DNA from: Melioribacter roseus
GTDB taxonomy: Bacteria > Bacteroidota > Ignavibacteria > Ignavibacteriales > Melioribacteraceae
Direction: 5' to 3'
Assembly (NCBI GenBank): GCA_020724265.1
Contig: DYHH01000007.1
Span: 1-64,000, forward strand
DNA length: 64,000 nt
Shown here: piece after piece, positions 43,262 through 53,882 of the stretch
How positions within the stretch are numbered: the stretch's first letter is position 1
Layout: every line of letters begins with the position of its first letter
Notes under the pieces: generated by a model
Seen by the model: only the letters and a program-made list of their open reading frames with translations
What the model was told of the DNA's origin: nothing
Databases searched by the model: none
Translations under genes and position numbers: made by a program

Positions 43262-46200
43262 ATGTTTACCAGATCAAAAATAATTTTAGCAATTCTTATT
43301 GCAATGCTTTTGGCTTCGTTTAGTATTGCACAGCATGTGCCAACCAAACATAGAGGTGATCCGAGATATAGAGCGAAAGGTCAGATGGAAGGTAACCGTA
43401 TTCGAGCCAGTATTTTCAACCACGGGCAAAGCGGAAGGTATGGTGGAGAATTTCCGATAAGTGAACAAACACCTTACGAATGGCCTAAAAATACGGGTAA
43501 AGTATATCTCGCTTTAACAGGAATATTTGTTGGCGGTGAAGTAGTTGACGAAGCCGGTCAAACTCAAAGAATAATTAATGTGATGAACTACCGTCAATCA
43601 CCTCAAGGTCAAAGCTGGAACTTTGAACCTGTCCCGGGTTTCTACGGGTCAACCGTTCAAGAAATTGCTAATAGCGAGAAGCCTGAAACATGGCCGATGA
43701 CTTGGCCTGATAGAATGAGAGATGAAACCGATCCCGGATGGGTGGGTAAATGGAACGGTTATTTCGGTAAAGATAAATTTCAAGCTGATATGGAAATGTT
43801 TTATCGTGCCTCGGATGATAGATACTCCAGGTATGCAAATTATTATCCTGATTCAACCGATAGAACACGAAAGGGATTAGGTATATTACTCGATGTTAGA
43901 ATATTGACTTGGACTCAAGTTCTTGTGCAGGATGCAATGTTTCATATTCACACAATTATTAACGACGGAACCGAAGACATTAACAAAGTTGGTGTAACTA
44001 TTTGGTTTGCAGACTTTGTCGGTGGTGATGGTGACTCTCAAGACGATATTTCCGAATTTGATTTATTAGAAGATATTTTATGGGCAAGAGATCAAGATCA
44101 TAGAGCACCTCTTTTCGGTAATGACCCGGTTGGTATTGTTGCCGTCTCTTTCCTTGAAACCCCCGGTAATTCAATTGACAGAATTGATAATGATGGTGAC
44201 AGCCCGGAAAGAGGACCGAAAGTTACTGCTGAAATGCTAGAGGGTGAAATTCCCGATAATGGTATTGATGATAATGGAAATGGTTTAATAGATGAAAACC
44301 AGACTCATATTCCGTTTGGCGTTCAACAAGGTGTAACTTACGCAGACGGAATTGCGCAACCTGTCGATCCGCAATGGATTGCTACACGGGCAAGACCATT
44401 TCAGGTAGAACCGAATAGCCCGGTTGTTACTGCAGAAATGGTTCAATTTGCTTCAGGTAATAAATGGAAATTATGGCCGCCTCCGGATGATTTTCAGAAT
44501 GGTATTGTTCATCTTATTATGGTTGAAGAGGATGATATCGGTCTTCCATTTAAAGATAATATCGATAATAATGGTGATGGTGAGGAAGGAAGTCCCACAA
44601 TTACTCAGGCAATGATTGACCAGGCAGCTCAAGATGCTCCATACTACAGATATCGTGTTAACGATAAAATTATTTTATATAATGTTGTTCAATCCACACT
44701 TGGAATGAAGCATGCTGATGGAATAGATAATAACGGAGATGGTGTTATTGATGAAGGAATTGATGAGGGTATAGATGTTTTAATTGATGAAGATAGAGAT
44801 GACGGACTTGATAATGATTATGATTGGAACATTTTAACCGATGACGTCGGTGTTGACGGTATTCCTAATACGGGTGATTACGGCGAAGGTGATGGAAAGC
44901 CGACTTCAGGTGCACGTTTCGGATTACCCGGAGAACCTAATGTTGATGTTACGGATGTTTCCGAAACCGACCAGATAGGTATTACGAATGCTCAAAAGAT
45001 AGCTGCCGGTGCTCTCAATATTAACAGCGATGCAACCATGTGGTTTGACTTTATGATACCCGGCAAGTTTTTCGAACCCTTCCCTGTTGTTGTTGGAGAA
45101 TACGATCTATTTGTTTCTTCAAGCTTTTTCCCGCTTAGAGCCGGCGAAAGAGAACCATTTGCAATTGTTGTTTTACTTGGAAATGCACCTCTTCCTGATC
45201 CTAACGGAGAGTTAAGAAAACAAGAAATTCTGAGAAAGCGTGTAAGAGCCCAAGAAACTTATAACAATGATTATCAATTTGCACAAGCTCCGTTAACTCC
45301 AACTGTTACTGCCATTGCCGGTGATAATAAAGTAACCTTATACTGGGATGATATTGCCGAATCTTCTTTTGATAGTTATATAGACGGGATCGGTGGTGAC
45401 GGATACGATTTTGAAGGTTACAGAATTTACAGATCAACAGATCCCGCTTTCCAGGATATTGAAAATATTACCAGCGGTTTCGGTACTCCTCAATTCAAAA
45501 CCCCGTTAGTCATCTTTGATCTTGATAATGGTATAAACGGTTTTGATCCTGTAGGAATTGACGGTGTACACTATTACATTGGCGACGACAGTGGTTTAAG
45601 ACATTCGTTTGTCGACTCAACAGTAGTTAACGGGTTTACATATTACTATGCAGTAGTTTCATTTGACAGAGGGTTCCCGGAAGGCGATATTATTCCGGCA
45701 GAATCTCCGTTTAGTATCACTGTTAGGGCTGACGGAACTGTTCAAAAAAGTTCGAATGTTGCCGTTGTTAAACCCGAAGCTCCCGTTGCCGGATTTGTAC
45801 CGGCAAGTATAAGTGAAGTTGAACTTGTTGAGGGTACTACCACAGGTAAAATCGGTTTTGAAATTATTGATATGTTTCTCATTAAAGAAGGGCATAAATA
45901 CTCGGTTACATTTGAAGATACGGTTAAACAAGCAAAAACTCCTACTGCATCCGATACCTTAACAACAAAGAACTTCACATTAACTAATCTTACTGATGGA
46001 ACGGTACTAATTGATAAAAGTAAAAATCTTTCTTCAGATTATGAACAACCGATTACCGAAGGTTTCCGTATATCCTTATTTAACGAAGTAAGAGTAGCGA
46101 AGAATAATGAACTTTCCGGATGGAGTGACGAAACACTCCCGGATTTCGTATTTGAAAAATTAACCGCCGGACAAGTACGCGGAACAGAAAAACCGAATGA

Positions 46201-46927
46201 TTATAGAATCGAATTTGATGACAATGTCGGTTTTGGACGTTCTTCTGAGATTAGAATTGGCAATAATACATTTCCTGCCAAAGACGTTAACTTCAAAGTC
46301 TTCAACATAAGCGAAAATAAATATATTAATTTCGGTTTTATTGAAGTTGATGTTACAGACGGTGAAGGCAAGTTATCCGTAAGGGGTGCAAACAGAGATA
46401 GAATTGTCTTTGTCGAAAAAGATGTTTCGGATAGAGATATTTTCACATGGTGGTTCTATTTCCCAAGTGGTGCAGAAAATTTTGAAGGATATAGAATACC
46501 TGCAGGAGGCGACACAGCAACAATTGTATTAAGAAAACCTTTCTTAGAAAGTGATCGTTTTGAATTTGTTGCTAAGTCAGCCACTGTCGATAAAGACCAG
46601 GCAAAAAAAGACCTCGATAAAATTAAAGTTGTCCCGAATCCTTATGTTGCTTCGGCAAGATGGGAACCGAAGAATCCATTTACTTCCGGAAGGGGTCCTC
46701 GTTCAATACATTTTATTCATCTTCCTGCACAATGTACTATTAGGATATTTACTGTCAGCGGAGAACTTGTAAAGACAATTGAACATGACGAACCGCTCAA
46801 TAACGGAACAGCAGAATGGGATATGTTGTCTAGGGATAATTTAACCATTTCATATGGTGTATACGTCTTTCATGTAGATGCACCGGGAATTGGAGAAAAA
46901 ATAGGGAAGTTTGCAATCATTAAATAA
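43262..46927 (+). CDS. Large secreted protein with Asp-rich calcium-type loops and a sorting-like C-terminus
   Basis: This 1221-residue protein has GGGAGG upstream of its ATG. It has a signal peptide (ILAILIAMLLASFSIAQ) and an unknown N-terminal domain. The middle contains repeated Asp-rich motifs (DRIDNDGDS, DDNGNGLIDE, DNIDNNGDGEEG, DGIDNNGDGVIDEG) that resemble calcium-binding loops. A fibronectin-like region (VTLYWDDIAESSFDSYIDG...GYRIYRS) follows. The C-terminus KVVPNPYVASARW...GVYVFHVDAPG...GKFAIIK resembles a type A T9SS sorting domain, so it is likely exported to or through the outer membrane. It lies between a TonB receptor and a PorV-like gene; it may bind or present glycans. Confidence 0.75.
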   Translation: MFTRSKIILAILIAMLLASFSIAQHVPTKHRGDPRYRAKGQMEGNRIRASIFNHGQSGRYGGEFPISEQTPYEWPKNTGKVYLALTGIFVGGEVVDEAGQTQRIINVMNYRQSPQGQSWNFEPVPGFYGSTVQEIANSEKPETWPMTWPDRMRDETDPGWVGKWNGYFGKDKFQADMEMFYRASDDRYSRYANYYPDSTDRTRKGLGILLDVRILTWTQVLVQDAMFHIHTIINDGTEDINKVGVTIWFADFVGGDGDSQDDISEFDLLEDILWARDQDHRAPLFGNDPVGIVAVSFLETPGNSIDRIDNDGDSPERGPKVTAEMLEGEIPDNGIDDNGNGLIDENQTHIPFGVQQGVTYADGIAQPVDPQWIATRARPFQVEPNSPVVTAEMVQFASGNKWKLWPPPDDFQNGIVHLIMVEEDDIGLPFKDNIDNNGDGEEGSPTITQAMIDQAAQDAPYYRYRVNDKIILYNVVQSTLGMKHADGIDNNGDGVIDEGIDEGIDVLIDEDRDDGLDNDYDWNILTDDVGVDGIPNTGDYGEGDGKPTSGARFGLPGEPNVDVTDVSETDQIGITNAQKIAAGALNINSDATMWFDFMIPGKFFEPFPVVVGEYDLFVSSSFFPLRAGEREPFAIVVLLGNAPLPDPNGELRKQEILRKRVRAQETYNNDYQFAQAPLTPTVTAIAGDNKVTLYWDDIAESSFDSYIDGIGGDGYDFEGYRIYRSTDPAFQDIENITSGFGTPQFKTPLVIFDLDNGINGFDPVGIDGVHYYIGDDSGLRHSFVDSTVVNGFTYYYAVVSFDRGFPEGDIIPAESPFSITVRADGTVQKSSNVAVVKPEAPVAGFVPASISEVELVEGTTTGKIGFEIIDMFLIKEGHKYSVTFEDTVKQAKTPTASDTLTTKNFTLTNLTDGTVLIDKSKNLSSDYEQPITEGFRISLFNEVRVAKNNELSGWSDETLPDFVFEKLTAGQVRGTEKPNDYRIEFDDNVGFGRSSEIRIGNNTFPAKDVNFKVFNISENKYINFGFIEVDVTDGEGKLSVRGANRDRIVFVEKDVSDRDIFTWWFYFPSGAENFEGYRIPAGGDTATIVLRKPFLESDRFEFVAKSATVDKDQAKKDLDKIKVVPNPYVASARWEPKNPFTSGRGPRSIHFIHLPAQCTIRIFTVSGELVKTIEHDEPLNNGTAEWDMLSRDNLTISYGVYVFHVDAPGIGEKIGKFAIIK

Positions 46928-46961
46928 TTGAAAACTCTATAAAACTTTTTAGGAGTTAACA

Positions 46962-47990
46962 GTGTTTAGAAAGAAAATAAAATTAATTTTGATTATAGGC
47001 TTATCCCTAATAAGCTCAATAAATTTTGCCCAGGGTGTTTCAAAAACAGGAACAACCGCGGCTAAGTTTTTAAGCATCGGGATAGGGTCTAGGGCTAACT
47101 CAATGGGAGGTGCATACAGTGCCGTTGCTAATGATGCTACTTCTTTATATTGGAATCCCTCGGGTATTGCCAGCGTAAATGAGTACCAAGCATCATTTAC
47201 TTATACCAAATTATTTGCGGATATAAATCTCAACTTCTTTGGAATGGTGATTCCTCTTGGCGAAGCAGGTTCGTTAGGTATTAGTGTTACCGCTTTAGAT
47301 TATGGAGAAATGGAAGTAACCACCGAGTTTGCTCCGGATGGTACAGGTGAAATATTTAGTGCCGGTAGTTATGCTTTCGGATTATCTTATGCTCGAAACA
47401 TTACAGATGATTTTTCACTCGGTGCTACCGTTAAATATATTCGAGAAGATATATTTAATTCAAGTGCTTCGGGCTTTGCTTTTGATATCGGCACAAAATT
47501 TAAGACTCCGTTTTTTGGTGTTGTTCTAGCGAGCAGCATCTCGAATTACGGTACAAAGATGCAGATGGAAGGCGATGACTTACTTGTAAGGTATGACTCT
47601 GACCCGCAAAGTACAGGTAATAACGAAACTGTTGATGCTTACCTGGGAACTGAATCATTCGATTTACCTTTGAGATTACAAATAGGTATTTCGAAAGATT
47701 TTTATTTATCTGAGGATTATAGGTTTACACTTGCAATTGATGCTACTCATCCTAACGACAATAATCAGTGGGTTAATATAGGGGGAGAAATTGCCCTGTT
47801 TGACGAAATGGTATTTCTGCGCGGAGGTTATAAAGCTTTGTTCTTAGATGAAAACCGTGAAGGGCTCACTCTCGGGTTCGGTCTTAAATATTCCGGTTTG
47901 GAATTTTTCAGATTTTCCGTCGACTATGCTTATCAACAATTTGAATACTTAGAAAATGTTCACTCATTTGGAATAACATTAGGATTCTAA
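46962..47990 (+). CDS. PorV/PorQ-like outer membrane protein of type IX secretion
   Basis: This 342-residue protein starts at GTG 46962 (AGGAG five bases upstream). Signal peptide ILIIGLSLISSINFAQG is followed by FLSIGIGSRANSMGGAYSAVANDATSLYWNPSGIA, the PorV/PorQ (FadL-like) signature. The rest forms an outer-membrane beta barrel ending in FGITLGF. PorV proteins escort T9SS cargo and link it to the attachment complex. The neighbour downstream is a sorting-domain cargo, which fits. Confidence 0.85.
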   Translation: MFRKKIKLILIIGLSLISSINFAQGVSKTGTTAAKFLSIGIGSRANSMGGAYSAVANDATSLYWNPSGIASVNEYQASFTYTKLFADINLNFFGMVIPLGEAGSLGISVTALDYGEMEVTTEFAPDGTGEIFSAGSYAFGLSYARNITDDFSLGATVKYIREDIFNSSASGFAFDIGTKFKTPFFGVVLASSISNYGTKMQMEGDDLLVRYDSDPQSTGNNETVDAYLGTESFDLPLRLQIGISKDFYLSEDYRFTLAIDATHPNDNNQWVNIGGEIALFDEMVFLRGGYKALFLDENREGLTLGFGLKYSGLEFFRFSVDYAYQQFEYLENVHSFGITLGF

Positions 47991-48056
47991 AAATATGTTG
48001 TATAATTCTTTTTCTATATCAAAAATAAATTTCACCAACAAATGGGAGGTATTATA

Positions 48057-49922
48057 ATGAAAAAACTGTTAACACTTGGAAGTGTCTTACTGTTATTAAT
48101 CGGCACTTCAACTTTTGCCCAGGTAGACGTTACATTCAAAGTTGATATGAATGTAGAAATGGGTAAAGGAAATTTTAACGCAGCAACCGATGCAGTTGCC
48201 CTTAGAGGAGCAATGAACGATTGGGGCGAAACTGCAATGGAAGACGGTGACGGCGATGGAGTTTATGAAGTTACTCTTTCGTTAGCTCCGGATAGCTATG
48301 ATTATAAATTTTATCATAGCGGCGGAGGCGGTACCTGGGAAGAAGGTTACTTTGACGGCAACAGAAATGTTGTTGTTGCAGAAGAAGGAACCGTCGGACC
48401 ATTTTTCTTCAACAAATTAGGTGAATACACAGGTGTTGCTACCACAATCGAGTTCCAAGTTGATATGCAGCTTCCAATTAGACAGGGATTAGTAACCCCC
48501 GGTGTTACCAATGTTTACGTTGCCGGGAACTTTACAGATTGGGGCGATAATGCTGTTGCAATGACCGATGATGACGGTGATTCTGTGTATACTGCTACAG
48601 TTGAAACACTCACATCAGGTGATGTGCTTTATTACAAATTTATTCGTAGTGCAAGCGATGTTGGTTCGGGTTCCTGGGAAGAAGGTCTTGAAGGGGATGA
48701 TGTCGCTGACAACGGTAACAGAATTTTCGGTGTTGTTGATTCAGATACCGAGGTAAGAAGATTCTGGGAAAATACTGATCCTAACGTTGAACTTGGTGAC
48801 GGTAATATTTTCTTCTCGGTTGATCTTACTGTTATGGAAGAACTTGGTATTTATGATCCTATTGTTGATTCTCTCGAACTTCGCGGAAGTTTTAACGGGT
48901 GGAGTACAAGTAACCCGGATATCTCAAGAATGAACCAGGATTTCTTGGATCCTAATCTATGGCAATTAAATATTCCGTTTGTCAATGCAGAAATAGGATC
49001 GAATCAATTCTATAAATTCTTTGTTAACAAAGCAGATGAGGACGACATTTGGACTGATGGTTATGAAAGACCACTTAGCCAAGGCGGCGGTAACAGGGAT
49101 GTTGCTTTTGCAGGAAGTGAAACCCAGGAAGCTGGAGATGTTTATTATGATGACGTTCATCCTGATTGGGTAGTTCCCGAAGGTGTAACACTTGAAATTA
49201 CTTTTAGTGTTGATATGGGACCGGCAATGGATCCAGGTCAAACTGCAGTTCCGTTTAATCCGGCAGAAGATGAATTGTATTGGATCAACGAACAACCCGC
49301 ATTTACAAGAGTAATGAATTGGGCAGATTCCGATACAATGAAAGTATTACAGCTTACTGATCCCGATGCAGATGGTATCTATACAGGAACATTAACAGTT
49401 GTTGGACCGGCTTTTAATGCTTTCGAATATAGATATGCATTTAAGGATATGAGTGAAAATAGCTGGACTTCCGAACCTTCAGGTTTCGGTGATTTTGCTT
49501 ATAGAGTAAGATATAATGAAATGACCGGTGCACGTGCATTTGTAACACCATACAGTGCTCCAACCGATACTTGGACAAATCAAGAAAATAAATCCGACCA
49601 ATTTGAAGATAAACCGGCTGGTTGGACAACTTCTGTTCGCGACCTTGACGAGTTAGCCAAGAATTTCGAACTCTCACAAAATTATCCGAATCCTTTTAAC
49701 CCGTCGACAACTATTAAATTCAAAGTGCCTGTTACTGACATTGTAACTTTGAAGATCTATAATATTCTCGGTCAGCAAGTTGCTACTTTAATCAATAAAG
49801 AAATGAATGCAGGCTCTTATGAAGTTAAATTCAATGCTTCTGAATTAGCAAGTGGTGTATATATGTATACATTAGAAGCAGGTAGTTTCAGAGCAACAAA
49901 GAAGATGATGCTCCTCAAGTAA
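48057..49922 (+). CDS. T9SS-exported protein with four glucan-binding-type modules
   Basis: This protein of 621 residues starts at 48057, after GGGAGG; the in-frame ATG at 48042 lies within the ribosome site. Signal peptide KLLTLGSVLLLLIGTSTFAQ. Four immunoglobulin-like modules follow, each opening V/I-x-F-x-VDM and containing a short aromatic strand such as AMNDWGE, NFTDWGD, FNGWSTS. They resemble the starch-binding (CBM/SusE-like) modules of alpha-glucan enzymes. The last about 80 residues are a type A T9SS sorting domain (FELSQNYPNPFNPSTTIKF, then GVYMYTLEAG). It probably anchors glucans at the cell surface. It is the last gene of the locus and is followed by a strong terminator. Confidence 0.85.
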   Translation: MKKLLTLGSVLLLLIGTSTFAQVDVTFKVDMNVEMGKGNFNAATDAVALRGAMNDWGETAMEDGDGDGVYEVTLSLAPDSYDYKFYHSGGGGTWEEGYFDGNRNVVVAEEGTVGPFFFNKLGEYTGVATTIEFQVDMQLPIRQGLVTPGVTNVYVAGNFTDWGDNAVAMTDDDGDSVYTATVETLTSGDVLYYKFIRSASDVGSGSWEEGLEGDDVADNGNRIFGVVDSDTEVRRFWENTDPNVELGDGNIFFSVDLTVMEELGIYDPIVDSLELRGSFNGWSTSNPDISRMNQDFLDPNLWQLNIPFVNAEIGSNQFYKFFVNKADEDDIWTDGYERPLSQGGGNRDVAFAGSETQEAGDVYYDDVHPDWVVPEGVTLEITFSVDMGPAMDPGQTAVPFNPAEDELYWINEQPAFTRVMNWADSDTMKVLQLTDPDADGIYTGTLTVVGPAFNAFEYRYAFKDMSENSWTSEPSGFGDFAYRVRYNEMTGARAFVTPYSAPTDTWTNQENKSDQFEDKPAGWTTSVRDLDELAKNFELSQNYPNPFNPSTTIKFKVPVTDIVTLKIYNILGQQVATLINKEMNAGSYEVKFNASELASGVYMYTLEAGSFRATKKMMLLK

Positions 49923-49952
49923 TCCTTTATGTTGATGGTTAATTGTTAATGG

Positions 49953-49985
49953 AAAGCCGGGTTGAATAAATCCGGCTTTTTTATT
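49953..49985 (+). terminator. Intrinsic terminator of the secretion/glycan locus
   Basis: AAAGCCGG and CCGGCTTT pair around an 11-base loop, followed by a T-run. Confidence 0.85.
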
Positions 49986-50011
49986 TATCTCAATAATTAT
50001 TCGAATGAGTT

Positions 50012-51997
50012 TTACTTTGCAACTTTCTCCAATTGCGACTTCAAGCTAATAGCGGCTTCGTAATCGGGTTTAATTAATAATGCCTGCTTTACTTTCTCTA
50101 AGGCGTTATTATATTCTTTTAATTGCGAATAGGCTCCGGCAAGATTATAAAGAACTTGCTCATCATTAACATTGTACCGTAATGATTCTTCTAAATAATT
50201 TATTGCGTCGTTATAATTCTCCTTTGAAAGTAAAATAATGCCTAACCATTTAGATGAAAAAGCATCCGGTGAAAGGTGATACCGTCTGTTTATAAAATAA
50301 AATGCTTCATCAATAAATCCTCGTTGAAGTAAATTATTTGCCGCATAGTTATTTAATTCATATAAAACCGGGTATTGATGAGTTAAAACTTTCGTTTGGT
50401 TAATGAACAAATTAATTTGATTAGTTTTAAGGTAGTAAGACGCTGCTTCTCTTTGAATATCCAACCAGGCTTTCTTATCCGTAAGATATTGATAAGCGAG
50501 CGAATCAATGTATGTTTTTGGCATTAACAATTTTTCATTGCTCAACTTTCTTTGTCTGTTGATAAACGGCCAATCGTTCTTTAACTGTTTTATTTTATAA
50601 TCGGCTATAACGGAATCCAGCTTAGAAAATCTATAATCGGCAATGGTTATGCTATCTTGTTTGTCCAAGTTGCTTATTGAAGGTAAACCATCCGGTAAAT
50701 ATCTTTCTTCAATCATTACATTATAAAATGATTTTCCTATTAGCATGTAACCATCTAAAGTCGGATGTAAATGATCGGTCATAAGGTTGTTGCCGATTAT
50801 TCCAACAGGATCATTTTTCGAAAATATACTTTCAAGATTAACAACCGGAATATTATAACGATCTGCAAATGATAAAATGGTTTTATTAATTTTTTCGGGT
50901 GCTCTAAATCTGAGCAGGTCTAAATCCTTCGCATATCTGAATAAACTATCAGCTTCTTCAATTAATCCATCATTCAAAGATATTTTTGCTTTCGAATATA
51001 CTTCATTTGCCGAAGGGAGATCCTCTGCCGCTTTTGAAATAAATGGCGTCTGATCACGTAAATTTGATACCAACGTTCCCATAATAACATTTACATTTGC
51101 TTTACTTAACATTTCCAAAGACTCGCTTATATTACCGTCAAATTGTTCTATTCCTAACTCATAGACTTCCGAGTTATAAACAATTTCCTGATCCATTGCC
51201 ATGCGCGACATTAAAGTTCCGGTCGTTGATTCGGAATCGGATGCAATTTGAGTACTAAACCAACTTATGAAATCTCTAACTAACTGAGTGATTTTATATT
51301 TGTTCAGATAAAGTACAAGGTTTATAAAGCTTCTTGATTTGCCTAAAGATTCCATAGACCCGACACCGAGAGCGCCGTAGTATTCATTATGACCTGCATA
51401 AATAACTACCAAATCCGGATTCTGTTCAATTACACCGGGAATAAAATCTCTTATTGTATAGCTATTTACTGCAGTTAGACCAATATTAATCACTTCAACC
51501 TTTGTCTGTGGATAATTGTGTTCCAATCTTTGACGGATATAACGTGAAAAAGAACCAAGAGGCATATATGGATACCCCGCAGCGCTGCTTCCACCCAATA
51601 CAAATACTCTAAATGAATTTGGAGATTTATCCTTATCGAATATATCTTGAATTGATTCAGGAATTGTTTGAGTTGTATAAAAATATCTTTTACCGATTTC
51701 AGGATTTAAAGCTAACGATGTATGAGTAACCTCAACCCATTGATCTAAATTATATCCGTAATTAAAAAGTCGCAGCCCTAATTCCAGCAAAACAAAAAAT
51801 AATATTGGTATTATAATTAGTATCACATAGAAAATTTTTGGGGCAGGTTTGTGTGCTTCCTTCAATTTAGTTATATATTCTTCCACTTCACTTTTATCTA
51901 AATTGAATTCTTTAACAAATTTCTCTGCGCTGTACTTTTTCCAATTTTTTTCGATAAACTTTTTCTGTTTGTTGCTTAAAGCCAAATCGCCTCCCAT
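50012..51997 (-). CDS. Membrane-anchored SGNH hydrolase-like protein with TPR repeats
   Basis: This 661-residue protein has a membrane segment at residues 55-76 (FYVILIIIPILFFVLLELGL). An SGNH/GDSL hydrolase-like domain follows: VFVLGGSSAAGYP (block I), GL (block II), YAGHNEYYG (block III asparagine) and DHLHPTLDGY (block V Asp-His). The last about 200 residues are TPR-like helices (YNLAGAYSQLKEYNNALEKVKQ). It lies divergent from a carbamoyltransferase/SxtJ/DUF5989 cassette that often carries an SGNH gene; an acyl- or carbamoyl-glycan role outside the cytoplasm is inferred. A TTG within the N-terminus with GGGAGG before it could be the true start, losing four residues. Confidence 0.8.
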   Translation of the reverse strand: MGGDLALSNKQKKFIEKNWKKYSAEKFVKEFNLDKSEVEEYITKLKEAHKPAPKIFYVILIIIPILFFVLLELGLRLFNYGYNLDQWVEVTHTSLALNPEIGKRYFYTTQTIPESIQDIFDKDKSPNSFRVFVLGGSSAAGYPYMPLGSFSRYIRQRLEHNYPQTKVEVINIGLTAVNSYTIRDFIPGVIEQNPDLVVIYAGHNEYYGALGVGSMESLGKSRSFINLVLYLNKYKITQLVRDFISWFSTQIASDSESTTGTLMSRMAMDQEIVYNSEVYELGIEQFDGNISESLEMLSKANVNVIMGTLVSNLRDQTPFISKAAEDLPSANEVYSKAKISLNDGLIEEADSLFRYAKDLDLLRFRAPEKINKTILSFADRYNIPVVNLESIFSKNDPVGIIGNNLMTDHLHPTLDGYMLIGKSFYNVMIEERYLPDGLPSISNLDKQDSITIADYRFSKLDSVIADYKIKQLKNDWPFINRQRKLSNEKLLMPKTYIDSLAYQYLTDKKAWLDIQREAASYYLKTNQINLFINQTKVLTHQYPVLYELNNYAANNLLQRGFIDEAFYFINRRYHLSPDAFSSKWLGIILLSKENYNDAINYLEESLRYNVNDEQVLYNLAGAYSQLKEYNNALEKVKQALLIKPDYEAAISLKSQLEKVAK

Positions 51998-52064
51998 GGT
52001 GAATTTACTTTACAATCACTATGTATAACTATAAATTTACCAAATTAATTTATTATTCATTACT

Positions 52065-53882
52065 ATGAAAATACTCGGAATATCGGCTTATTATCATGAT
52101 AGTGCCGCTGCATTAGTGGTTGATGGAAATATTGTTGCCGCTTCCCAGGAAGAGAGGTTTTCCCGGAAAAAACATGACCATCGTTTCCCCATTAATGCAG
52201 TAAAATATTGTCTAAATGAAGCCGGTATCGATTCATCGAAACTCGATTATGTTGCGTTCTATGATAAACCTTTTCTAAAATTTGAGCGGCTACTGGAAAC
52301 TTATCTCACTTATGCACCGATAGGTATACAATCATTCATTAAAGCTATGCCGCTGTGGATAAAAGAAAAGTTGTGGATGAAAGAATTAATTAAGAATGAA
52401 ATCGGTTTTGAAGGAAAAGTTTTATTCCCGGAACATCACGAGTCACATGCTGCATCTGCTTTCTTTGCTTCACCGTTTCAAGACGCAGCATTCTTAACAA
52501 TCGATGGAGTCGGGGAATGGACAACCACAAGCTACGGGACTGGTGAAGGGAATAAAATTAATTTGATCGCCGATATAAAATTCCCGCATTCAATTGGACT
52601 TCTTTATTCCGCATTTACATATTACACAGGCTTCAAGGTTAATTCCGGTGAATACAAGGTGATGGGATTAGCTCCTTACGGCGAACCGAAATATGTCGAT
52701 ACAATTCTTAATGAATTGATGGACTTAAAAGAAGACGGATCGTTCAAGTTGAATATGAAGTACTTCAATTTTGCCGCCGGGTTAACTATGACTAACGGTA
52801 AGTTTCATAAATTATTCGGAAGAGAACCGCGTCAGCCTGAAGGTAAATTAACTCAAATGGATATGGATCTTGCTCGTTCGGTTCAAGATGTAACAGACGA
52901 AGTTATGCTTAGATTAGCAAGACATATTAAGAAAGAAACAAATAAAGATTACCTATGTTTAGCGGGAGGAGTTGCCTTAAACTGTGTTGCTAACGGGAAA
53001 GTTCTAAGAGAAAATATCTTCAAAGATATATGGATTCAACCGGCGGCTGGAGATGCGGGCGGAGCACTCGGTGCTGCCTTGTTTACTTGGTATCAATATT
53101 TGAATAACGAACGTATTGCCGATAATAAAAATGATTTTCAAAATGGTTCTTATCTCGGTCCGGAATATTCTAACGAAGAAATAAAAAACTTTTTAGAAAA
53201 AAGAAAGTTCCCTTACAAAGAAATAAATGAAGAAGAATTGATAAGAAAATCGGCCGATTTAATAGCCGAAGAAAATGTAATCGGGTGGTTCCAGGGGAGA
53301 ATGGAATTTGGTCCGCGTGCACTCGGCAACCGCTCTATAATAGGTGATGCACGTTCAACTAAAATGCAGTCGATAATGAATTTGAAAATTAAATACCGAG
53401 AAAGCTTCAGACCTTTTGCACCGTCTGTTCTTGAAGAAAAGGTATCGAATTATTTTGAAATAGACAGACCAAGTCCGTATATGCTTTTGGTTGCCGATGT
53501 AAAAAACGAGCGTCAAAAAAGAATGAGCGATGAAGAAGATAAATTATTCGGTATTGATAAATTGAACATCGTACGCTCCGATATTCCTGCAATTACTCAC
53601 ATTGATTATTCCGCAAGGATTCAAACGGTTAGTAAAGAAACAAATCCTCTTTACCACAAATTGATTTCAGAGTTTGATAAGAAATACGGGTGCGGAGTTA
53701 TAATCAATACTTCGTTTAATGTGAGAGGAGAACCGATTGTCCGTTCACCTCTTGAAGCTTACACCTGTTTTATGCGCACCGAAATGGATTATTTAGTTCT
53801 AGGTAATTTTCTACTCGATAAAAAAGAACAACCTGAATTAAAAGAAGATAAAGATTGGCGAAAAGAATTCGAGCTGGATTAA
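52065..53882 (+). CDS. NodU/CmcH-family carbamoyltransferase
   Basis: This 605-residue protein has the opening ILGISAYYHDSAAALVVDG, metal-binding HHESHAASAFFASPF and LCLAGGVALNCVANGK, the Kae1-like carbamoyl-phosphate half. The C-terminal half has GWFQGRMEFGPRALGNRSI and INTSFNVRGEPIV. The family transfers carbamoyl groups from carbamoyl phosphate via an adenylate to hydroxyls of sugars or antibiotics. The target is unknown; neighbours SxtJ and DUF5989 form a conserved trio with it. It opens the plus-strand cassette; the next gene starts directly at its stop. Confidence 0.9.
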   Translation: MKILGISAYYHDSAAALVVDGNIVAASQEERFSRKKHDHRFPINAVKYCLNEAGIDSSKLDYVAFYDKPFLKFERLLETYLTYAPIGIQSFIKAMPLWIKEKLWMKELIKNEIGFEGKVLFPEHHESHAASAFFASPFQDAAFLTIDGVGEWTTTSYGTGEGNKINLIADIKFPHSIGLLYSAFTYYTGFKVNSGEYKVMGLAPYGEPKYVDTILNELMDLKEDGSFKLNMKYFNFAAGLTMTNGKFHKLFGREPRQPEGKLTQMDMDLARSVQDVTDEVMLRLARHIKKETNKDYLCLAGGVALNCVANGKVLRENIFKDIWIQPAAGDAGGALGAALFTWYQYLNNERIADNKNDFQNGSYLGPEYSNEEIKNFLEKRKFPYKEINEEELIRKSADLIAEENVIGWFQGRMEFGPRALGNRSIIGDARSTKMQSIMNLKIKYRESFRPFAPSVLEEKVSNYFEIDRPSPYMLLVADVKNERQKRMSDEEDKLFGIDKLNIVRSDIPAITHIDYSARIQTVSKETNPLYHKLISEFDKKYGCGVIINTSFNVRGEPIVRSPLEAYTCFMRTEMDYLVLGNFLLDKKEQPELKEDKDWRKEFELD